A stretch of 15,398 bases of DNA from Pseudomonadota bacterium (GTDB lineage Bacteria > Pseudomonadota > Alphaproteobacteria > Rhizobiales > Hyphomicrobiaceae). Below the pieces are notes generated by a model, which searched no databases, was not told where the DNA came from, and worked only from the letters and a program-made list of their open reading frames with translations. Of this stretch, positions 6,982 through 12,163 are shown piece by piece (within the stretch, counting starts at the first letter, position 1; every line of letters begins with the position of its first letter). The stretch is from positions 1 through 15,398 of the forward strand of contig JAEZAW010000196.1 in assembly GCA_023430315.1 (NCBI GenBank), read 5' to 3'. The translations under genes were made by a program, and so were the position numbers.

Positions 6982-7029
6982 ATTATCGACACTTCAAACA
7001 AGAAACGAAGCACGGAGGAAATACGAGAC

Positions 7030-7992
7030 ATGACCGAACAACGCCGTCCATGGTCGCAGGCTACTTACTATCCCGATCCCGCAATCCGCATTCTGCATCC
7101 GAGCTTCCAGCGTTATGTCGTTGCGCTCGGTGCGGTGGAGCGGCTGGCGGTGGGTTTCCGCTGGGCCGAGGGACCAGTGTGGTTCGGTGACGGACGCTAC
7201 CTGCTCTGGAGTGACATTCCCAACAACCGCATCATGCGCTGGGATGAAGAGACAGGCGTCACGTCGGTCTTCCGCAAGCCCTCGGACTACGCCAATGGCA
7301 ACACGCGTGATCGCCAGGGCCGGCTTGTCACGTGCGAGCATGGTAGCCGCCGCGTCACGCGCACGGAGTACGACGGCACGATCACGGTCCTCGCCGATCG
7401 CTTCGACGGCAAGCGGCTCAACTCGCCGAACGATGTTGTCGTGAAATCCGACGGCAGCATCTGGTTCACCGATCCGCCGTTTGGCTTGTTGAGCGACTAC
7501 GAAGGCCACAGAGCCGAGCAGGAATTGCCGCACGGTCTCTATCGCATCGACGGCACGAGCGGTCGGCTCGACATGCTGGCCGATGACATTCTCGGCCCCA
7601 ATGGTCTTGCGTTCTCACCGGACGAGAAGGTCCTTTACGTCGTCGCCTCGCGCGCGCAGCCCCATCGCGAGATCATCGCCTATGACGTCACGGCTGACGG
7701 CATCAAGCTCGGCAGCCGCCGCATCGTCATCGACGCCGGACCAGGTGGCACGCCCGACGGTTTCCGTTGCGACACGGACGGCAATCTCTGGTGCGGCTGG
7801 GGCATGGGCACAGAAGAACTCGACGGCGTCCGCATTTTCGCGCCGGACGGCCGGCCGATCGGCCATATCGCGCTGCCCGAGCGCTGTGCCAACGTCTGCT
7901 TCGGCGGCGTGAAGCGCAACCGCCTGTTCATGGCCTCGAGCCAGTCGCTCTATGCAGTCTACGTCAACGCCCAAGGCGTGAAGGGCGGTTGA
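7030..7992 (+). CDS. SMP-30/gluconolactonase/LRE-family lactonase
   Basis: A 320-residue six-bladed beta-propeller enzyme of the SMP-30 family, which opens sugar or other lactones using a divalent metal. The expected metal and substrate residues are all visible: E47 in W-A-E-G-P, N134 in N-S-P-N-D-V, N191 in G-P-N-G-L-A-F-S and D243 in T-P-D-G-F. The W-F-T-D-P-P-F-G segment (145-152) is also typical. There is no signal peptide, so it acts in the cytoplasm. GGAGGA lies about 11 bases upstream of the ATG. It sits between the Rid-family gene and a zinc alcohol dehydrogenase, which suits hydrolysis of a lactone formed by oxidation of a cyclic sugar or lactol. The exact substrate cannot be read from the sequence. 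Confidence 0.92.
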   Translation: MTEQRRPWSQATYYPDPAIRILHPSFQRYVVALGAVERLAVGFRWAEGPVWFGDGRYLLWSDIPNNRIMRWDEETGVTSVFRKPSDYANGNTRDRQGRLVTCEHGSRRVTRTEYDGTITVLADRFDGKRLNSPNDVVVKSDGSIWFTDPPFGLLSDYEGHRAEQELPHGLYRIDGTSGRLDMLADDILGPNGLAFSPDEKVLYVVASRAQPHREIIAYDVTADGIKLGSRRIVIDAGPGGTPDGFRCDTDGNLWCGWGMGTEELDGVRIFAPDGRPIGHIALPERCANVCFGGVKRNRLFMASSQSLYAVYVNAQGVKGG

Positions 7993-8000
7993 CTTCATTT

Positions 8001-8116
8001 TCCCTCTCCCCGTTCTTACGGGGAGAGGGTTAGGGTGAGGGGCGGCCAAGCCCGCTAACTTCAGCGTTTGCCGCCGCCCCTCATCCCGACCTTCTCCCCG
8101 CTCGCGGGGAGAAGGG
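8001..8116. repeat. Long palindromic intergenic repeat (REP/BIME-like)
   Basis: The element is nearly symmetrical. A left hairpin CCCTCTCCCCG-TTCTTA-CGGGGAGAGGG spans 8002-8029. An inner inverted repeat pairs TGAGGGGCGGC (8036-8046) with GCCGCCCCTCA (8073-8083). A right hairpin CCTTCTCCCCG-CTCG-CGGGGAGAAGG spans 8090-8115. The left and right hairpins are near-identical in sequence, and the flanks between them also match imperfectly. This is the layout of dispersed palindromic repeats common between genes in Rhizobiales. It occupies almost the whole gap between the lactonase and dehydrogenase genes. I see no second full copy in the window. Confidence 0.85.
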
Positions 8117-8143
8117 GAAGAAACAACCACGAGGAAACATCTC

Positions 8144-9241
8144 ATGCGCGCTGCCGTGCTCACCGAGGTCAACAAACCCCTCCAGCTGCTCGATCTCGAA
8201 CAGGAGGGCCCCAAGGAGGGCGAGGCGCGCGTGAAGGTGAAGGCCGCGGGCGTCTGCATGTCCGATTGGCACATCATGATTGGCGACTGGCCGCTGCCGC
8301 TGCCCATGGTGCTCGGTCACGAGGCGGCGGGCGAAGTCGTCGAGGTCGGCCCCGGCGTCAGACACGTGAAGAAGGGCGACCACGTCATCTTCTCGTTCCG
8401 GCCGAACTGCGGCTACTGCAGGTACTGCGCTAGCGGCAGCACCGTCCTCTGCATCGGTCACAACGATACGCCGCGCTGGCGGATGCACGACGGCAGCGCG
8501 CGCATCAAGCTCAATGGCGAGCCGGTCAACCAGATGGCGCGCATCGGTACTTTCTCCGAGATGGTCGTGTGCCCCGCCGAGCAGCTCGTCGCTGTGCGCA
8601 AGGATCTGCCCTGGACGCACGCGGCAATCATCGGCTGCTCGGTTGCGACTGGAGTCGGCGCGGTGGTCCGGCACGCGAAGGTAGAGGCGGGATCGAGCGT
8701 CGTGATCGTCGGTGTCGGCGGCGTCGGCCTCAATTGCGTGCAGGGCGCGAGGCTCGCCGGCGCCAAGACGATCATCGCCGTCGATCTGCTCGACAACAAG
8801 CTGCAGATGGCAACACAGTTCGGCGCCACGCACATCATCAACGGCAGTCGCGAGGATGTGGTGGAGCGCGTGCGCGAGATCACGGGCGGGCTCGGCGCCG
8901 ATTATTCCTTCGACGCGATCGGCACCGCGGCGACGACCGAGCAGATCATCGACGTACTGGCGCCGGCCGGTCATGCGACGATCGTCGGTATCCCGGCCGT
9001 CGAGGCGCGCGCCAAGATCTCGCCCATGCAGATGGTGTATTCTGAGAAGAAGGTCTCCGGGACCTACTACGGCTCGATCCGTCCGACCATCGACTTCAGC
9101 GTGCTCGCCGATCTTTCTATGGAGGGCAAGCTCGACCTCAACGCGTTGATCAGCCGCACGTACAAGTTCGACGAGATCAACGAGGGCTTCCAGCTCATGG
9201 CCAAGGGGCAAGTCGCCCGCGGCGTCATCGAGTTCAACTGA
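8144..9241 (+). CDS. Zinc-dependent alcohol dehydrogenase (MDR superfamily)
   Basis: A 365-residue medium-chain dehydrogenase. Catalytic zinc ligands appear as C38, H59-E60 and C165. The structural zinc lobe has all four cysteines, C89, C92, C95 and C103. The Rossmann motif GVGGVG is at 190-195, and D214 at the end of the second strand predicts NAD over NADP. It should oxidise a primary or secondary alcohol, or a sugar/hydroxy acid, to the carbonyl. Overall it resembles class III-like alcohol dehydrogenases, but nothing marks it as glutathione-dependent formaldehyde dehydrogenase. GAGGAAA lies about 6 bases before the ATG. Its stop is 11 bases from the start of the fumarase-like gene, so those two are almost certainly cotranscribed. 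The upstream palindrome separates it from the lactonase gene but has no U-tract terminator. Confidence 0.93.
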   Translation: MRAAVLTEVNKPLQLLDLEQEGPKEGEARVKVKAAGVCMSDWHIMIGDWPLPLPMVLGHEAAGEVVEVGPGVRHVKKGDHVIFSFRPNCGYCRYCASGSTVLCIGHNDTPRWRMHDGSARIKLNGEPVNQMARIGTFSEMVVCPAEQLVAVRKDLPWTHAAIIGCSVATGVGAVVRHAKVEAGSSVVIVGVGGVGLNCVQGARLAGAKTIIAVDLLDNKLQMATQFGATHIINGSREDVVERVREITGGLGADYSFDAIGTAATTEQIIDVLAPAGHATIVGIPAVEARAKISPMQMVYSEKKVSGTYYGSIRPTIDFSVLADLSMEGKLDLNALISRTYKFDEINEGFQLMAKGQVARGVIEFN

Positions 9242-9252
9242 GACAACAGCGA

Positions 9253-9912
9253 ATGACAAAGCTCAAGACTGTCGATCTCGTGCTGCCGGCTTCCACGGAG
9301 GAGCTGGCGAAGCTCGAGATCGGCACTGTCGTGTATCTCACAGGGCGCGTGCACACGGCCCGTGAGGGCGTCTACAAGCGCGCCGTCGAGGAGCGCAGCA
9401 ACGTGCCTTCGGGCATCGGCACGGCGAGCTTCCACTGCTCGCCCGCGGCGAGCGTCGGTCCCAATCGCGAGCTGACTGTCGGCGCGGTGACAGCGACGGC
9501 GTCGTTCCGCTTTGCGAAGTGGATCGATGGTTGGTTCGACATGTCGGGCTGCAACGTGATCATCGGCAAAGGCGGCATGTCGAGCGAGATCTACAAGAAG
9601 AGCTTCGTGCCGCATAACGCGATCTATCTGACGACCGTCGGCTACGGCACGGGCGCGCTGCTCGGGCGCGGCATCAAGAAGGTCGTCGATGCGCATTGGC
9701 TCGAAGAGCTCGGGCTCGCGCAGGCCATCTGGGTGCTCGATGTCGAGCGCTTCGGACCGTTCCTCGTCGAGAGCGACCTCAAGGGCAATTCGCTTTTCGA
9801 GCGTGAGAACGCGAAGATCTCGCCCGGCTTGGAGAAGCTCTACAAAGGCACCAAGCCCGCCACGCTCCGCCGCTTCGGCGAGACCGACGACAAGACGGAT
9901 GAGGTGATTTGA
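9253..9912 (+). CDS. Class I fumarase / L-tartrate dehydratase beta-subunit-like protein
   Basis: A 219-residue protein matching the C-terminal (beta) domain of class I fumarases and two-subunit tartrate dehydratases. Typical segments are G-T-V-V-Y-L-T-G-R-V-H-T-A-R (24-37), the glycine-rich IIGKGGM (103-109) and the Y-G-T-G-A-L-L-G-R-G-I loop (131-141). In these enzymes the alpha subunit binds the catalytic 4Fe-4S cluster and the beta subunit completes the active site. A hydro-lyase step on a hydroxy-dicarboxylate is the expected reaction. No alpha-subunit gene is present within 9 kb upstream or 5 kb downstream, which is unusual because the two are normally adjacent. The start follows the dehydrogenase stop by 11 bases with only a weak ribosome site, suggesting coupling. 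Its stop converges on that of the next gene, 6 bases away. The true substrate is unknown. Confidence 0.85.
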   Translation: MTKLKTVDLVLPASTEELAKLEIGTVVYLTGRVHTAREGVYKRAVEERSNVPSGIGTASFHCSPAASVGPNRELTVGAVTATASFRFAKWIDGWFDMSGCNVIIGKGGMSSEIYKKSFVPHNAIYLTTVGYGTGALLGRGIKKVVDAHWLEELGLAQAIWVLDVERFGPFLVESDLKGNSLFERENAKISPGLEKLYKGTKPATLRRFGETDDKTDEVI

Positions 9913-9918
9913 TCTCCG

Positions 9919-10383
9919 CTACAGCGGCGTGCCCGGCTTCTTCTCGTCCTTCTCGAGGTTGCGCAGGCGGTCGCGGAATTTCTTGAACATGCGCTCCACG
10001 TAATCGAGCGCGCTGTCGACCTCCTCCTCGGTCGGGAGCTGGAATTTCTCCGCAGGCGGGCCGGCCGGCGGCATAGGCTGGATGCCGGCGATCTCCTGGA
10101 GGCGCTTCACCTCGGCCTTGAGCTCGATGTTCTCGGCGCGCAGTTGCGCGATCTCCTTCGCGAGCCCCTGGCTCTCCTCTTGTGCCGGCTGGCAAAGAAC
10201 GAGGTTGCCCGTGCCGGCACGGCAGGTGGAGACGGCGCCGGTCTGCGTGTCGAGACGGAGGAAGCCACCCTCGATCGGCTGCATGGTGTAACGGCCGGGC
10301 ACATCGCGTGTCTGCGCCGAAGCGGGGAGGGAGGCAAGAACTGCCAGAGCTGCTGGCGCCAGAAGGCGGAAACGGGTCGTCAT
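9919..10383 (-). CDS. Exported coiled-coil protein of unknown function
   Basis: I do not recognise a characterised family. The 154-residue product has a clear Sec signal peptide (about 1-24, ending A-S-A-Q). A conserved-looking block follows, G-R-Y-T-M-Q-P-I-E-G-G-F-L-R-L-D (31-46) then G-A-V-S-T-C and L-C-Q-P, with two cysteines that could form a disulfide. Next come a short heptad coiled coil (about 72-97), a Pro-rich linker and a charged C-terminal helix (about 115-148). Small periplasmic proteins with this G-R-Y-x-M-x-P-x-x-G-G block occur widely in alphaproteobacteria without assigned function (general knowledge). AGGAG stands about 9 bases before the ATG. It lies 74 bases downstream of the MIP gene on the same strand and may be cotranscribed with it. 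Confidence 0.8.
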   Translation of the reverse strand: MTTRFRLLAPAALAVLASLPASAQTRDVPGRYTMQPIEGGFLRLDTQTGAVSTCRAGTGNLVLCQPAQEESQGLAKEIAQLRAENIELKAEVKRLQEIAGIQPMPPAGPPAEKFQLPTEEEVDSALDYVERMFKKFRDRLRNLEKDEKKPGTPL

Positions 10384-10457
10384 GGGGGCGCTCCTGCAAT
10401 CACTACTCGCAGTAAGCTAGCAGATGATTGTGGCTGGCGTGGCGTTCAAGGTCGCGT

Positions 10458-11126
10458 TCAGTCGGCGGTGAGCAGGCGGCCGATGACGCCGCCGAGCACG
10501 GCGCCGAGGATTGGCGCGACCCAGAAGACCCAAAGCTGTAGCAGTGCCTCCGTCCCGCCGAAGACGGCGGCAGCCAAACTGCGTGCTGGGTTCAGTCCGC
10601 CGCCGGATACGGGGATCGTGAGCAGGTAGAGGCTGATGGTCGCGAGGCCGACGGCGAGCGGTGCCAGCGTTGCCGGTGCGCGCCGGCCGCCCATGCCGAC
10701 GACGACGAGCACGAGAATGGCCGTTCCTGCCATTTCGATGGCGAACACCGACATGAGGCTGTAGGCGTGGCCATAACTGTTCGCGATGGTCGAAAGACCA
10801 CCGCGCGGAGGCGAGGCAGCGCCCGCCAGCACAAGCGCGAGAAGGCCGATGGCCACGACGCCTCCGAGGCACTGGGCAAGGATCATCAGCGGCGCGCGGC
10901 TCGAGTCGAAACGGCCGGCAGCGATGAGGCCAAGCGTGACGGCCGGATTGAGGTGCGCGCCCGATACGGGGCTGAACGCCGCCATCATCGCCATGATCAC
11001 GCCGCCCGCTGCAAGTGCAGCGGCAAGACCGGCAACACCGGATGGTGCAAGCAGAAGCGTCCCGCAGAGCGTGAGCACGAGCGCAAACGCGCCAGCCGCC
11101 TCCGCCAAAAACTCGCGGACCCCCAT
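10458..11126 (-). CDS. MIP-family channel (aquaporin/glyceroporin-like)
   Basis: A 222-residue inner-membrane channel with six hydrophobic helices and both NPA boxes, H-L-N60-P-A-V-T and G-L-N179-P-A-R182-S, the second followed by the invariant selectivity arginine. Length is typical of AqpZ-like proteins. Hand alignment to E. coli AqpZ from memory (F43, H174, T183, R189) places A40, Y167, G176 and R182 at the aromatic/arginine filter. That is neither the water-specific nor the GlpF (W/G/F/R) pattern, so water, glycerol, ammonia or another small neutral solute are all possible. GAGGAGG lies about 5 bases upstream of the ATG. It follows the L,D-transpeptidase gene on the same strand after a structured 143-base gap and precedes an exported coiled-coil gene. 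I leave the symbol empty because the substrate is unclear. Confidence 0.9.
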   Translation of the reverse strand: MGVREFLAEAAGAFALVLTLCGTLLLAPSGVAGLAAALAAGGVIMAMMAAFSPVSGAHLNPAVTLGLIAAGRFDSSRAPLMILAQCLGGVVAIGLLALVLAGAASPPRGGLSTIANSYGHAYSLMSVFAIEMAGTAILVLVVVGMGGRRAPATLAPLAVGLATISLYLLTIPVSGGGLNPARSLAAAVFGGTEALLQLWVFWVAPILGAVLGGVIGRLLTAD

Positions 11127-11164
11127 AGACGCCTCCTCGGTCGCGTGGCTCGGGTCTCAGCGAT

Positions 11165-11258
11165 AGCCGAGTCAGTCGGCTTTGTGAATGTGAGGCCGAA
11201 AAGGCACTGCGCCCCGCACGTGGGACGTGCGAGGCGCAGCAAACATTCACAATGGCCG
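11165..11258. repeat. Large nested inverted repeat between L,D-transpeptidase and MIP genes
   Basis: A perfect 10-bp outer repeat, TTGTGAATGT (11182-11191) with ACATTCACAA (11243-11252), encloses a hairpin at 11207-11239: CTGCGCC and CGCACGT pair with ACGTGCG and GGCGCAG around GGG, with one unpaired base on each side. A further CGGC (11177-11180) can pair with GCCG (11255-11258). Alternatively the same bases take part in a separate hairpin, AGCCGA-GTCAG-TCGGCT (11165-11181). The two foldings exclude each other. No U-run follows, so it is not an ordinary terminator. Confidence 0.75.
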
Positions 11259-11269
11259 TATGGCCGCGG

Positions 11270-11938
11270 TCAGTAGCCTGCCGTCCGCGCAGACAGGCGA
11301 TTGACGACGACAACCGTCGTGCCGACGCCGACGCGCCGCGAGAGATCGGTGACGTGACCATTCGTCATGCGGAAGCAGCCCGATGACGTCGCGCGGCCGA
11401 TGGTACGGGCATCGTCGGTGCCATGGATGCGGTAGAGCGAATTGCCGAGATACATCGCCTTGGCGCCCAGCGGATTGTAGACGCCGCCCGTCATCTTGAC
11501 GGGGAGATGTGGCTGGCGCTGGCGCATTTCAGCCGGCGGATGCCAGTCCGGCCAGTTGGCGATGCGGCTGATGCGCTCGGTCCCCGTCCATGTGAAGCCT
11601 TCGCGGCCGACGGAGATCGGATAGATGAGAGCATCGCGCGACGACTGCACGAGATAGAGCTTGCGGGCCGACGTATCGATGACGATGGTGCCCGGCGCGT
11701 AGCTGCTGACGAAGGAAATGCGTTCGGGCCTTGAAGGCGAGACGTCCGGGCGCGGGCCGCCGCTCATGAGCTCCTGCCCCATGGGACGGGGGCGGGGGCC
11801 GAAGTTGTCCTCGCTGTAGCGGGGGGCTGAATAGGTCGGCGCCCGATATCCAGGCTGGTTCCAGGGATACCAATCCTGAGCGAGGGCGGGCGAAGCCAGG
11901 ACGCTGGTCATGACCAGCGCCAACGCGGCACGGAACAT
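11270..11938 (-). CDS. L,D-transpeptidase (YkuD domain), exported
   Basis: A 222-residue periplasmic cysteine transpeptidase that forms 3-3 cross-links in peptidoglycan or attaches proteins to it. A Sec signal peptide covers about 1-21 (A-L-A-Q). A Pro/Tyr/Arg-rich linker runs to about 70, and the YkuD domain covers about 82-215. The catalytic motif is complete: H172-G-T, then S186-x-G-C188-F-R190 (S-S-G-C-F-R), with C188 the nucleophile. Substrate-side motifs such as T-G-G-V-Y-N-P-L-G-A (150-159) are also present. I choose ATG 11938 because it begins the signal peptide and has GGGAG about 11 bases upstream; a longer frame to 12001 adds an unlikely tail. The gene is divergent from the gamma-glutamyltransferase gene, and its tail faces a large structured gap before the MIP gene. 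Erfk/YbiS-type numbering cannot be assigned from sequence alone. Confidence 0.93.
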   Translation of the reverse strand: MFRAALALVMTSVLASPALAQDWYPWNQPGYRAPTYSAPRYSEDNFGPRPRPMGQELMSGGPRPDVSPSRPERISFVSSYAPGTIVIDTSARKLYLVQSSRDALIYPISVGREGFTWTGTERISRIANWPDWHPPAEMRQRQPHLPVKMTGGVYNPLGAKAMYLGNSLYRIHGTDDARTIGRATSSGCFRMTNGHVTDLSRRVGVGTTVVVVNRLSARTAGY

Positions 11939-12000
11939 TTTACATTTACTCCCTACTAACCAACAGCTTGCTCGTTTGAGCGCATACAAACCGTCTACCA

Positions 12001-12143
12001 CGCATTCGAGCCCAGTCGAACCCCAAATGCGCGAGCCTCACACGAACTTGACCCACGGCTTGGCTGCATGGCGCAAACGCGCAGATCAGCAGACGACATC
12101 TGACCCTAAACACGGGTAAATTGTCCCTAAGTGTTTCTGCTGA
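12001..12143. promoter_or_regulatory. Divergent intergenic region with nested dyads (leader of the GGT gene)
   Basis: The 225-base gap 11939-12163 contains two inverted-repeat systems. CGCATT (12001-12006) pairs with AATGCG (12026-12031) and overlaps TTCGA/TCGAA (12005-12020). Next to the downstream gene, TCAGCAGA (12086-12093) pairs with TCTGCTGA (12136-12143), and nested inside it AAACAC (12108-12113) pairs with GTGTTT (12131-12136) around GGG/CCC. The second system ends 8 bases before the ribosome-binding GGGAG, so folding could influence translation of the GGT-family gene. No clear -35/-10 pair is visible for either gene. Confidence 0.45.
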
Positions 12144-12163
12144 CTTTCTCGGGAGCGAGCCCT

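Noticed and set aside
8001..8116. Intrinsic terminator after the lactonase gene or an insertion sequence
   Set aside because: No U-tract follows either hairpin, and there is no transposase or target duplication. The symmetrical layout fits a dispersed palindromic repeat.
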